Assembly (NCBI RefSeq): GCF_902499175.1
Contig: NZ_CABVQC010000006.1
Span: 1 to 64,000, forward strand
Length of the DNA stretch: 64,000 nt
Direction: 5' to 3'
From: Burkholderia aenigmatica
Lineage (GTDB): Bacteria > Pseudomonadota > Gammaproteobacteria > Burkholderiales > Burkholderiaceae
The notes below the pieces were generated by a model, which had not been told where the DNA came from, did no database searches, and saw only the letters and a program-made list of their open reading frames with translations. The position numbers and the translations under genes were made by a program. Of this stretch, positions 35,748 through 45,351 are shown one piece after another (positions within the stretch are counted from its first letter, which is position 1; the number at the start of each line of letters is the position of its first letter).

Positions 35748-36983
35748 ATGTTCAACAGGCTTCGGGCAGTAACTTTCGCAGTCCTTTCAGTGCTGGCGGC
35801 GCAGGTGTGCGCCGCGCCGGTCATGCTCGACGTGACGGGCTGGAAGGGCGGCGGCGCCGAGCCCGCCAACATGGCGGCGCTGATCGCAAAGTTCGAGAAG
35901 GAAAACCCCGACATCAAGATCAAGTTCGAGTACATGTCGCGCAACGACACGACGACGGTCGTGTCGTCGCGGCTGCAGGGCGGCAACGGGCCCGACGTGC
36001 TGATGGTCGACCGCGAGCTGATGCGGCAGTGGCAGGGCGCGCATCAGTTGCTGGACCTGAGCGGCGAGAAGTGGGTGCCGACGATCTGGCGCGGCGTGCG
36101 TAGCCACACGCAGATCGGCGGGAAGACCTACATGCTGCCGATGGAGCTGGTCGGCATCGGCCTGTTCGCGAACCTCGACCTGCTCAAGCGTGCGGGCGTC
36201 GCGACGGTGCCGACCGACGTCGACCAGTTGAAGGCCGCGTGCGGGAAGCTGGCAGCGGCCGGCATCACGCCGATGCTGCTGCCCGCGAAGGAAGGCTGGG
36301 CGCCCGCGGCGCTCGTGATTCCGTCCGGGCTGGCAGCCGGCGGCGGCGATGCGGATGCGCGCGCCGAATCGTTCGTCGGCGCGGGCAGCACGCGCTTCGC
36401 GGCCGATCCGGCGTTCAAGCAGTCGATGGCCGCGCTGAAGGTGCTCGCCGACGCGAAGTGCTTCGTGCCGCGCCTGAACAATGGCGTGAGCGCGTGGAGC
36501 ACGGGGCTGACCGAATTCCAGGCCGGCCGCGTCGCGATGATGCCGCAGGGCGCATGGAACATCGCGAAGTTCAGCGCGACGAAGGGCCTGTCGTTCCAGT
36601 TCGCGCCGCTGCCGGCGCTCGTGCCCGGCAACGGGCCGGTCGCGCTCGACATGCTCGGCACCGCGTGGGCGATCAACGCGGCATCGCACCAGACCGACGC
36701 CGCGAAGAAGTGGCTCGCGTTCTGGGCACGCCCCGACAACGACCGCCAGTTCCTCGACGCGGAAGCCGGGTTCAGTCCGTTCGAAGGCGGCACCGATGCG
36801 ATGCCGCCGCAGGCACAGCCCTACGCGGCCGTGCAGAAGAACGGGCACGTCGTGCTGTATCCGAAGGGCGTGTGGACCGGCACGCTGTTCACGGCGATCT
36901 GGAATTCGATGTCCGCGTATTTCCTCGACATCGGGCAGGACCCGGCGAAGCTGCTCGCCCGCTGGGATGCGGCCGCGCGATGA
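35748..36983 (+). CDS. sugar ABC transporter, solute-binding protein
   Basis: 411 residues, extracellular solute-binding family 1. A signal peptide is visible (1-22, ending VCAAP). The mature start VMLDVTGWKGGGAEPANMAALIAKFEKENP is typical of this family, as are the AAWS-like middle and the NGGPVALDMLGTAWAIN-like lobe. It captures a sugar in the periplasm for the two permeases at 37054 and 37920. GGAGACAGCAG precedes the ATG. First gene of the LacI-regulated operon. Confidence 0.88.
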   Translation: MFNRLRAVTFAVLSVLAAQVCAAPVMLDVTGWKGGGAEPANMAALIAKFEKENPDIKIKFEYMSRNDTTTVVSSRLQGGNGPDVLMVDRELMRQWQGAHQLLDLSGEKWVPTIWRGVRSHTQIGGKTYMLPMELVGIGLFANLDLLKRAGVATVPTDVDQLKAACGKLAAAGITPMLLPAKEGWAPAALVIPSGLAAGGGDADARAESFVGAGSTRFAADPAFKQSMAALKVLADAKCFVPRLNNGVSAWSTGLTEFQAGRVAMMPQGAWNIAKFSATKGLSFQFAPLPALVPGNGPVALDMLGTAWAINAASHQTDAAKKWLAFWARPDNDRQFLDAEAGFSPFEGGTDAMPPQAQPYAAVQKNGHVVLYPKGVWTGTLFTAIWNSMSAYFLDIGQDPAKLLARWDAAAR

Positions 36984-37053
36984 ACGGCCTGACTGCTGAC
37001 ATTTCCCGTGCCGCGCGAGGGTGCGCGGCGCGGTTCGACGAAGGAGGCACCCG

Positions 37054-37923
37054 ATGAAGCGCAACCGGACCTTGCTGTGGTGCGCCGTGCCGGCGCTCGC
37101 GCTGTACGCGCTGCTGAGCCTGTATCCGCTGTTCAAGGCCGCGCGGATGAGCCTGACGGATTTCTCCGGCGTGGGCGACGCGCACTGGATCGGGCTCGCG
37201 AACTACGCGGCCGCGTTTCGCGATCCGGCGAGCCTGCATACGCTCGTCGTCACGTTCGCGTATGCGGCGATCGTCGTGATCGTGCAGAACGGGCTCGGGC
37301 TGCTGTTCGCGGCGCTGCTGTTCTCGCTGCCCCGGCTGCGCGGCGCGCTGCGGGTCGGGCTGCTGGTGCCGAGCATGTTCTCGGCGGTGATCGCCGGGTT
37401 CGTGTGGGAGTACCTGTACTCGCCGCTCGGCGGCGGCATCAACGAGCTGCTGCATCTCGTGCATCTGGACGCGCTGCAGCAGGTATGGCTCGGCGATCCG
37501 TCGGTCACGCTGCCGGCCGTCACGGCCGTGCACGTGTGGATGTACGTCGGCTATTCGACGGCGATCTTCCTGGCCGGCTACCTGAACATTCCGTCGGAAC
37601 TGCACGACGCGGCGAAGCTCGACGGCGCGAATGCGTGGGTGCGCTTCACGCGCATCGACCTGCCGCTGCTCGCGCCGGCCTTCACCGTGAACATCACGCT
37701 GAGCACGATCGGCACGCTGAAGACCTTCGAGCTGCCGCTCGTGCTGACCAACGGCGGGCCGGACGGCGCGACGACCACGCTCGGGCTGCAGATTTTCCAC
37801 AGCCTGTTCAACGACTACAAGTTCGGCTTCGCGAGTGCACTGTCGATGATCATGCTCGCGATCGTCGTGGTGGTCGCCACCACGCAGAACACGATCCTGC
37901 GCCGCCGGGAGGACAACCTGTGA
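37054..37923 (+). CDS. sugar ABC transporter permease (MalF/UgpA type)
   Basis: 289 residues, six membrane helices. The EAA-loop region reads ELHDAAKLDGANAWVRFTRIDLP, the contact site for the ATPase. GAAGGAGGCACCCG precedes the ATG. It pairs with the MalG-type permease whose GTG overlaps its TGA. It carries the sugar across the inner membrane. Confidence 0.9.
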   Translation: MKRNRTLLWCAVPALALYALLSLYPLFKAARMSLTDFSGVGDAHWIGLANYAAAFRDPASLHTLVVTFAYAAIVVIVQNGLGLLFAALLFSLPRLRGALRVGLLVPSMFSAVIAGFVWEYLYSPLGGGINELLHLVHLDALQQVWLGDPSVTLPAVTAVHVWMYVGYSTAIFLAGYLNIPSELHDAAKLDGANAWVRFTRIDLPLLAPAFTVNITLSTIGTLKTFELPLVLTNGGPDGATTTLGLQIFHSLFNDYKFGFASALSMIMLAIVVVVATTQNTILRRREDNL

Positions 37924-38822
37924 ACGTCATCCGTCAACGATTTCATGCGGACCGTCCGTCCGCCGGCACGTCGGGCGGCGGGCTGCGCGCGGGGGCGCTG
38001 CTGCGCCGCATGCCGGGGTTCGCGCGGCTCGTCGCCGCGATCGCGATCGTCGCGATCGTGCTGCTGCCGACGATCTACATGGTGCTGATGTCGCTGCGCA
38101 CCGGCGACGACATCATCGCGCGCCCGCTCGGGCTGCCCGACCACGTGTTCTTCGGCAACTACGCGGCTGTGTTCACGCAGATGAACTACTGGCGCAGCGT
38201 CGCGAACACGATCGGCATCACGCTCGCGGTCACGTTCCTCGTCGCGCTGCTGTCGTCGCTCGCGGCGTATCCGCTGGCACGCGTGAAGGGCCGGCTGTCG
38301 AACGCGGTCTACATCGTGCTGACGCTAGGCCTGACGATCCCGATGTTCGTCAGCCTGACGCCGCTGTACGTGCTGTTCCGCGACCTGCACCTGCTCAACA
38401 CGTATCTCGGCGTCGTGCTCGCGTACACCGTGCAGAGCCTGCCGCTCGGCGTGTTCTTCTATACGAGCTTCCTGAAGCGCATTCCGCTCGAACTGGAAGA
38501 AGCGGCGGTGATGGACGGCTGCAGCCCGCTGCAGGTGTACTGGTACATCGTGCTGCCGCTGCTGCGGCCGATCACCGGCACGCTCGCGATGTTCGTCACG
38601 CTGTCGGTGTGGAACGACCTCGTCTATCCGCTGCTGTTCCTGACCGACTCGTCGAAGTTCACGATCACCGTCGCGGTGTTCCGCTTCATCGGTACCAACG
38701 ACATCGATCCGACCAAGCTGTTCCCGGCAGCCGTGATGGGCACGCTGCCGCTGCTCGTGCTGTTCTTCATTCTCCAGCGCAGGATCGTCGCGGGCATCAC
38801 GGCCGGTGCGGTCAAGGGGTAA
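37920..38822 (+). CDS. sugar ABC transporter permease (MalG/UgpE type)
   Basis: 300 residues from a GTG that overlaps the previous stop (GTGA). Six helices; the EAA loop is ELEEAAVMDGCSPLQVYWYIVLP. A basic N-terminal tail of about 30 residues precedes helix 1. It is the second membrane subunit of the importer. The stop is followed by the SDR gene after 4 bases. Confidence 0.9.
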   Translation: MNVIRQRFHADRPSAGTSGGGLRAGALLRRMPGFARLVAAIAIVAIVLLPTIYMVLMSLRTGDDIIARPLGLPDHVFFGNYAAVFTQMNYWRSVANTIGITLAVTFLVALLSSLAAYPLARVKGRLSNAVYIVLTLGLTIPMFVSLTPLYVLFRDLHLLNTYLGVVLAYTVQSLPLGVFFYTSFLKRIPLELEEAAVMDGCSPLQVYWYIVLPLLRPITGTLAMFVTLSVWNDLVYPLLFLTDSSKFTITVAVFRFIGTNDIDPTKLFPAAVMGTLPLLVLFFILQRRIVAGITAGAVKG

Positions 38823-38826
38823 AACC

Positions 38827-39612
38827 ATGAATCCATTCGAATCGCTCGACGGCCGCGTGATCGTCGTCACGGGAGGCGGGGACGGCATCGGCCTCGGCAT
38901 CGTCGAAGTGCTCGCGCAATGCGGCGCGCAGGTCGTCGTCGCGGAGAAGAATGCCGCGCGCGCCGACGTGGTGCGCGAACGGCTCGGCGGCCGCGACGCG
39001 CTGTTCGTCGAAACCGACGTCGCGGACCCGGCGAGCGTCGTTGCGCTGTTCGAGCGCGTGGATGCGCATCACGGCCGGCTCGACGGGCTCGTGAACAATG
39101 CGGGCATCACGCTGCACGGCCCGTTCGACGCGTTCTCGCTCGACGACTGCGACCGCCTGTACCGCACCAACCTGCGCTCGATGTTCCAGTGTACGCAGCT
39201 CGCGGCGCCGCGCATCGCGCGCGCCGGTGGCGGCGCGATCGTCAACATCGCGTCGAATCATGCGGGCGCGAGCGTGCCGGGCTTCGAGATGTACGCGGCG
39301 ACCAAGGGCGGCATCGTCGCGATGTCGCGTGCGATGGCGACAAGCCTCGCGCCGCAGCGCATCCGCGTCAACACGCTGAGCCCCGGCTTCACGCTGAACG
39401 CGCCGATCGGCGCGGCACTCGAGCGCGATCCCGCGCTGCTCGACACGTATCGCGCGCTGCATCCCGCGCAGCGCATCAACGAACCGGCCGATATCGGCCG
39501 GATCGCTGCGTTCCTGCTGTCGGACGCGGCGACCGGCATCGCCGGCGCCGATCTCGTCGCCGACAACGGCATGTCGGCACTGCTGTTCAACCGGACCCGT
39601 TCCTCCACATGA
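38827..39612 (+). CDS. short-chain dehydrogenase, probable aldose dehydrogenase
   Basis: 261 residues. The cofactor loop is TGGGDGIG (15-22), NNAG near 90-93, catalytic S143, Y156 and K160 (YAATK). In this operon it is placed to oxidise the imported sugar to its lactone (step 1 of a non-phosphorylated route). This is inferred from the neighbours DgoD and the SMP-30 lactonase. It starts 4 bases after the permease stop, and its stop overlaps the dgoD ATG (ATGA). Confidence 0.82.
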   Translation: MNPFESLDGRVIVVTGGGDGIGLGIVEVLAQCGAQVVVAEKNAARADVVRERLGGRDALFVETDVADPASVVALFERVDAHHGRLDGLVNNAGITLHGPFDAFSLDDCDRLYRTNLRSMFQCTQLAAPRIARAGGGAIVNIASNHAGASVPGFEMYAATKGGIVAMSRAMATSLAPQRIRVNTLSPGFTLNAPIGAALERDPALLDTYRALHPAQRINEPADIGRIAAFLLSDAATGIAGADLVADNGMSALLFNRTRSST

Positions 39613-40754
39613 AGATCACCGAAATCGAAACATTTGCGGTCGCGCCGCGCTGGCAGTTCGTCAAGGTCAGCACCGACGAAGGGCTGGCCGGCTGGGGCGA
39701 GCCGATCGTCGAAGGGCGTGCGGCCACGACCGCGGCGGCCGTGCACGAACTCGCCGACTACCTGATCGGCCGCGATCCGCGCCACATCGAGGATTTGTTC
39801 CAGGTCATGTATCGCGGCGGCTTCTATCGCGGCGGCCCGATCCTGACGAGCGCGATCTCGGGCATCGAGCAGGCGCTGTGGGACATCAAGGCGCGCGCGC
39901 TCGGCGTGCCCGTCTACGACCTGCTCGGCGGCCCGGTGCGCGACAAGGCGCGCGTCTATGCGCACGTGAAGGGCGACACGCCCGACGAGATGGCCGCGAA
40001 CGCGCGGCAGCTCGTCGAGGCCGGTTATACCGCGCTGAAGATGGGCGTGGTCAACGCGACCGACTGGATCGAGTCGCCGGCGGCGATCGATCGCGCGGTG
40101 GCGCGCTTCGGCACGGTGCGCGATGCGGTCGGCAAGGAGGTCGGGCTCGGCATCGACTTCCACGGCCGCGTGCGCCGCCCGGTCGCGAAGGCGCTCGCGA
40201 AAGCGCTCGCGCCGTTCGACCCGATGTTCTACGAGGAACTGCTGCTGCCCGAGCACAACGACGCGCTGCGCGAAGTCGCGCGCGATTGCGCGGTGCCGCT
40301 CGCGACCGGCGAACGGCTGTTCACGCGCTGGCAGTTCAAGGAGCTGCTGCAGGAGGGCGTCGTCGACATCGTGCAGCCCGACGTGAGCCATACGGGCGGC
40401 ATTTGGGAGCTGCGCAAGATCGCGGCGATGGCCGAAGCGTACGACGTCGCGGTCGCGCCGCATTGCCCGCTGGGGCCCCTGACGCTCGCGGCGTCGCTGC
40501 AGATCGATTTCTGCACGCCGAACGCGTTCATCCAGGAGCAGTCGACCAATGTGGCCTATCACGACGACAACGCGATGTACGCGTACACGCGCGGCATCCC
40601 GTTCGCATTCGACGCGGGCTACGTCGCGCGCCCGGATGCGCCGGGGCTCGGCGTCGAGATCGACGAGGAGAAGGTGAGGGAAGCCGCCGCGACGGGGCAC
40701 CGCTGGCGCAACCCGGTGTGGCGCCGCGAGGATGGCTCGGTCGCCGAATGGTAA
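39609..40754 (+). CDS. dgoD: D-galactonate dehydratase DgoD
   Basis: 381 residues of the mandelate-racemase/enolase superfamily. Metal ligands D183, E209 and E235 and the catalytic His H185 (DFHGR) and H285 (APHCPLG) fall at the same numbers I remember for E. coli DgoD. The start MKITEIET and end WRNPVWRREDGSVAEW also match. It dehydrates galactonate to 2-keto-3-deoxygalactonate. Some divergence around EELLLPEHND leaves room for a related aldonate. The ATG overlaps the SDR stop. Confidence 0.88.
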   Translation: MKITEIETFAVAPRWQFVKVSTDEGLAGWGEPIVEGRAATTAAAVHELADYLIGRDPRHIEDLFQVMYRGGFYRGGPILTSAISGIEQALWDIKARALGVPVYDLLGGPVRDKARVYAHVKGDTPDEMAANARQLVEAGYTALKMGVVNATDWIESPAAIDRAVARFGTVRDAVGKEVGLGIDFHGRVRRPVAKALAKALAPFDPMFYEELLLPEHNDALREVARDCAVPLATGERLFTRWQFKELLQEGVVDIVQPDVSHTGGIWELRKIAAMAEAYDVAVAPHCPLGPLTLAASLQIDFCTPNAFIQEQSTNVAYHDDNAMYAYTRGIPFAFDAGYVARPDAPGLGVEIDEEKVREAAATGHRWRNPVWRREDGSVAEW

Positions 40755-40785
40755 GCGGCACGAACGGACGAGGAGAAACGCAATC

Positions 40786-41865
<1,080 letters not shown>

Positions 41866-41937
41866 GCCCGGCTCGCCGGCAGGTTCCGCTCGCCGTACCG
41901 GCGGGCGGCCGAACGCATGCATAACAACAGAATTTCG

Positions 41938-42843
41938 ATGACGACAGTAAAACTGGTACAGGGCGCGAACGCGATCCTGGGAGAGGGCCCGCTCTGGTGC
42001 GAACGCTCGGCGTCGCTCTATTGGATCGACATCAAGCGCACCGCGCTCTACCGCTACACGCCCGGCCACGGGCAGACGGGCTTCTGGCTGCTGCCGGAGC
42101 TGGCCGGCTGCGTCGCGGGCGTCGACGACGGGCGGCTGCTGGTCGCGCTGAAGAGCGGCCTGCACCTGTTCGACCCCGCGCACGGCACGCTCGAACGGCT
42201 GACCGACGCCGCGCATGCGCGGCCGTCGCTGCGCTACAACGACGGTGCGGTCGACTCACGTGGCCGCTTCTGGGTCGGCACGATGGCCGACGACGGCGAC
42301 GGCCCCGGCGATCTGCATTGCTTCGAGCATGCGCGTGCGTCGCGCGTCGCGGTGGCCGGCTTCGCGTGCGCGAACGGGATGGGCTGGAGCCCGGACGGCA
42401 CGACGATGTACGTGACGGATTCCGGCCGCCGCACGATCTTCGCGTACGACTTCGACGTCGATGCCGGGCGGTTGTCGAATGCGCGGCCGTTCGCGACGTT
42501 CGGCGACGCGCGCGGCGTGCCGGATGGGCTCGCGGTCGATGCGGAGGGCGGCGTGTGGTCGGCGATCTGGGACGGCTGGCGGCTGCATCGCTACGCGCCG
42601 GACGGCGCGCTCGACCAGGTCGTCGAAATGCCGGTGCAGCGGCCGACCAGCGTCGCGTTCGGCGGCGCCGATCGCGCGACGCTGTTCGTGACGTCCGCAT
42701 CGGTCAACGTGAGTGCTGACGGGTTGCTGCGCGGGCCGCTCGCGGGCAGCCTGTTCGAGATGCGCCCGGGCGTGGCCGGGCTCGAGCAGCATTGCGTCGC
42801 GCGCGCGTGGCTGGGGGACGCGGTCGCGGCCGTGCCGCGTTGA
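41938..42843 (+). CDS. SMP-30/gluconolactonase family lactonase
   Basis: About 301 residues from the ATG at 41938; an in-frame ATG at 41917 would add 7 residues. It is a six-bladed beta-propeller. Metal ligands by family position are E16 (LGEGPLW), N146 (CANGMGW) and D196 (VPDGLAV), with N101 (RYND) near the substrate. It hydrolyses an aldonolactone, here probably the product of the SDR, giving the acid used by DgoD. It is the last gene of the operon, convergent with the LacI gene, 22 bases apart. Confidence 0.88.
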   Translation: MTTVKLVQGANAILGEGPLWCERSASLYWIDIKRTALYRYTPGHGQTGFWLLPELAGCVAGVDDGRLLVALKSGLHLFDPAHGTLERLTDAAHARPSLRYNDGAVDSRGRFWVGTMADDGDGPGDLHCFEHARASRVAVAGFACANGMGWSPDGTTMYVTDSGRRTIFAYDFDVDAGRLSNARPFATFGDARGVPDGLAVDAEGGVWSAIWDGWRLHRYAPDGALDQVVEMPVQRPTSVAFGGADRATLFVTSASVNVSADGLLRGPLAGSLFEMRPGVAGLEQHCVARAWLGDAVAAVPR

Positions 42844-42865
42844 TCGGGCCGTAAGCGGCGAACGC

Positions 42866-43861
42866 TCAGCGGCGGCGCGCGTCGCGCGGCCGCACCGTCG
42901 ATTCGCGGACGACGAGCCGCGCTTCGAGCATCGTATGCGGGGCGGGCGACTTGCCCGCGAGCGCGTCGAGCAGCGTCGTCATCGCGATTTCGCCGGCGCG
43001 CTCGGTTTCGGTGTCGATCGACGTCAGCGTGGGCGACGTAAGCTTGCCGAGTTCGAGGTTGTCGAAGCCGCACACGGCGACGTCGTGCGGGATCGCGATA
43101 CCGAGCCGTTCGGCCTCCTTGATGAAGCCGGCCGCGATCATGTCGTTGTAGCAGATCACCGCATCGGGCGGCTCGGCCGACAGCATCACTGACGCGCACA
43201 CACGCTCGCCGTCGGCCACCGTCGCACGCGGCACGCTGAAGGTGCGCAGCGGCAGCCCGGCACGTGCGAGCACCTGCTCGGCACCGGCGCGGCGTTCGTC
43301 GTCGCCGCGCGCGTTGGGCAGGCTGATGTACGCGAAGCGCTGGTACTTCTCCATCAACAGGTGCTGCGCGAGCATCTCGCCCGCACGGATCGGATCCGAG
43401 TACAGCGTGAGCAGGCCGTCGCGCGGTGCGGAACCGACTGCGACCACCGGCTTGCCGAGGCTCGCGGTCCAGCGCAGGTCGTCGTCGGGCATGCTGGTGT
43501 TCAGGATCAGCCCGTCGACGCGCCGGCTCAGCTTGGTCAGCGCGGGCCGCTCGCCCTTGCGGTTCTCGTCGGCATCGACGATCAGGACGACGAAGTCGTT
43601 GCGCTGCGCGATCCGGTTCACGCCCTTGACCATCGCGGTGAAGTACGGGTTGAGAATGTCCTGGATCACGACGCCGACCGCGCCGGTCTGGCCGGTCGCC
43701 ATCGAGCGCGCGAGCGGGTTCGACTCGTAGCCGAGTTGCTCGATCGCTTCGGCAATGCGGCGCTCGACGTCGGGCGAGAAGCGCTTCGTCTTGTTGATGA
43801 ACTTCGAGACGGTTCCGATGGAGACGCCTGCGGCGGCGGCGACTTCGTTGATCTTGGCCAC
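42866..43861 (-). CDS. LacI family repressor of the sugar regulon
   Basis: 331 residues from a GTG at 43861, chosen because the LacI helix-turn-helix (AKINEVAAAAGVSIGTVSKFIN) starts exactly there. In-frame upstream codons are not family-like. Hinge, then periplasmic-binding-like domain (VGVVIQDILNPYFTAMVKG, FDNLELGKLTSPTLTSI). It faces the porin gene. Operator copies at 44020 and 44124 lie in the shared region and a third at 35588. It probably represses the ABC operon, the porin-dgoK operon and itself. Confidence 0.87.
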   Translation of the reverse strand: MAKINEVAAAAGVSIGTVSKFINKTKRFSPDVERRIAEAIEQLGYESNPLARSMATGQTGAVGVVIQDILNPYFTAMVKGVNRIAQRNDFVVLIVDADENRKGERPALTKLSRRVDGLILNTSMPDDDLRWTASLGKPVVAVGSAPRDGLLTLYSDPIRAGEMLAQHLLMEKYQRFAYISLPNARGDDERRAGAEQVLARAGLPLRTFSVPRATVADGERVCASVMLSAEPPDAVICYNDMIAAGFIKEAERLGIAIPHDVAVCGFDNLELGKLTSPTLTSIDTETERAGEIAMTTLLDALAGKSPAPHTMLEARLVVRESTVRPRDARRR

Positions 43862-43891
43862 GATGAAAGTGAGTGTCAGTGCATTTTGCCG

Positions 43892-43907
43892 GCGAGCATA
43901 GCATGCG
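43892..43907. repeat. direct repeat GCGAGCATAGCATGCG (copy A)
   Basis: A copy with one change (C for T) lies at 44041-44056. On the minus strand each carries TGCTATGCT, an extended -10-like sequence for the LacI gene. Copy A is 31 bases before the LacI start. Confidence 0.55.
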
Positions 43908-44019
43908 CACCGGCGGCGGCGATCGGGCGGCGGCATCGCAGGCGTGCCGCGCGATCGGACTCGGTAGTATCCCTTGGAGGGCCAGAATTTTCTTGAAAAA
44001 GCGCAACCGCGCGTCGACA

Positions 44020-44035
44020 ATGAAAACGCTTTCCC
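44020..44035. promoter_or_regulatory. LacI-family operator (partial copy) near the LacI promoter
   Basis: ATGAAAACGCTTTCCC matches the perfect operator at 13 of 16 positions with the CG centre intact. It lies just downstream (minus strand) of an extended -10 (TGCTATGCT, 44044-44052), so it would overlap the start of the LacI transcript and allow self-repression. Confidence 0.65.
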
Positions 44036-44040
44036 TTTTC

Positions 44041-44056
44041 GCGAGCATAGCACGCG
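44041..44056. repeat. direct repeat (copy B), extended -10 of the LacI gene
   Basis: GCGAGCATAGCACGCG; minus-strand reading gives TGCTATGCT with a weak TTTCTT 17 bases upstream. Copy A is at 43892-43907. Confidence 0.45.
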
Positions 44057-44123
44057 TGCCTTCCGCAAGAAACGTAGCGGAAAACGATGCACGACAACCG
44101 CCGCGAAATTTTTTTGCTGTCGA

Positions 44124-44139
44124 GGGAAAGCGCTTTCCC
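44124..44139. promoter_or_regulatory. LacI-family operator GGGAAAGCGCTTTCCC (copy 2)
   Basis: Identical to the palindrome at 35588-35603 and 42 bases before the porin ATG. It would control the porin-dgoK-lipoprotein operon; with the partial site 104 bases away it could also loop. Confidence 0.82.
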
Positions 44140-44180
44140 CAATCAAACGAGACGTGAACGAAAAGAAGGAGGAGATCTAG

Positions 44181-45302
44181 ATGCGACAGTATGGGTGGAT
44201 CGCGGCGCTGGCCCTGGCGGTGCCGGCGGTGGCGCAGGCTCAATCGAGCGTCACCGTGTGGGGGCGTGTGGGCGGCGACGTGCAGTACCTGAGCGGCGTA
44301 CAGAACGGCCCGCATTCGACGGGCTCGCGCATTTCGGAAGGCAACGACTGGGGGACGAGCATCCTCGGCATCACCGGCAAGGAGGATCTCGGCGGCGGCA
44401 ACCAGGCGGTGTTCTGGCTCGAATCGTCGATCAACGCGGCGAACGGCAACTACGGCGGCGGTGTGCTGTTCCAGCGCGGGGCGTGGGTCGGCTTCAAGAA
44501 CGAGCGCTACGGTTTCCTGCGGCTCGGGCAGGGTTCGTTCATCAACAGCTATATCTGGTCGTACGATCCGCTGCTCGAGGAAAACTATTCGGTCGAGTCG
44601 CTGACGTCGTACCGGAACGGCCCGAAGCTGTCGAACGGGATCCGCTACGAATCGCCGAAGTTCGGCGGCTTCTCGTTCGCGCTGCAGGCGAACCTCGGCA
44701 ACAGCTCGAACGGCTGGCTGCGCGGCTCGCCGAACAACGTGGGCGCGACGGGGTTGTCCGATGGCGCGACGGTGGCCTACACGCACGGCGACTTCGAAGT
44801 GCGCGCCATCTGGAACGAGATCCGCAACCAGTACGGCCGCGAAGACAACCTGTTCACCGCATCGCAGGAAGCATTCATCGGCGTGCGCGACCGCTTCGGC
44901 CCCGCGCTGGTGCAGATCGGCTATACGCGCTACAGCGCGCCCGACACGCCGGCCGGCCTGTCGCGCACCGCGAACTACTACTGGGGCGGCGTGACCTACG
45001 ACGCGACGCCGTTCCTGCATCTGCAGAGCGCGGTCTATTCGATGAAGATCGACGCGGGCCAGTGGACCGCCGACCACAGCGGCGAAGGGCGCTCGACGAT
45101 CATCGGCCTCGGCGCGATGTACGACCTGTCGAAGCGTACGTTCCTGTATGCGACGGCCGCGCATGTGTTCAACAGCGCGGGGGCGAACCTGGGCGTGAAC
45201 CCGCAGTCGCCGGGGCTCGGCAACGGCAACGGGCTCGGTGCGTCGCCGATGCCGGGGCACGGGCAAACGGGCGTCTACGCGGGTATCGAGACGCTCTTCT
45301 GA
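44181..45302 (+). CDS. outer-membrane porin (Gram-negative porin family, Burkholderiales type)
   Basis: 373 residues. The signal peptide ends VAQA (1-20), followed by QSSVTVWGRVGGDVQYL, the first beta-strand of Burkholderiales trimeric porins. Strand and turn patterns continue (SILGITGKEDLGGGNQAVFW, RGAWVGFKNERYGFLRLGQ), and the chain ends in Phe, the outer-membrane assembly signal. AAGGAGGAGATCTAG is a very strong ribosome site. The operator at 44124 ties it to the sugar regulon, so it is likely the entry pore for the same substrate. Confidence 0.9.
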   Translation: MRQYGWIAALALAVPAVAQAQSSVTVWGRVGGDVQYLSGVQNGPHSTGSRISEGNDWGTSILGITGKEDLGGGNQAVFWLESSINAANGNYGGGVLFQRGAWVGFKNERYGFLRLGQGSFINSYIWSYDPLLEENYSVESLTSYRNGPKLSNGIRYESPKFGGFSFALQANLGNSSNGWLRGSPNNVGATGLSDGATVAYTHGDFEVRAIWNEIRNQYGREDNLFTASQEAFIGVRDRFGPALVQIGYTRYSAPDTPAGLSRTANYYWGGVTYDATPFLHLQSAVYSMKIDAGQWTADHSGEGRSTIIGLGAMYDLSKRTFLYATAAHVFNSAGANLGVNPQSPGLGNGNGLGASPMPGHGQTGVYAGIETLF

Positions 45303-45351
45303 TACCGGCCTGACGAAGCCGCGAGCCGCAACCGTCAAACAGAGGAATCCT

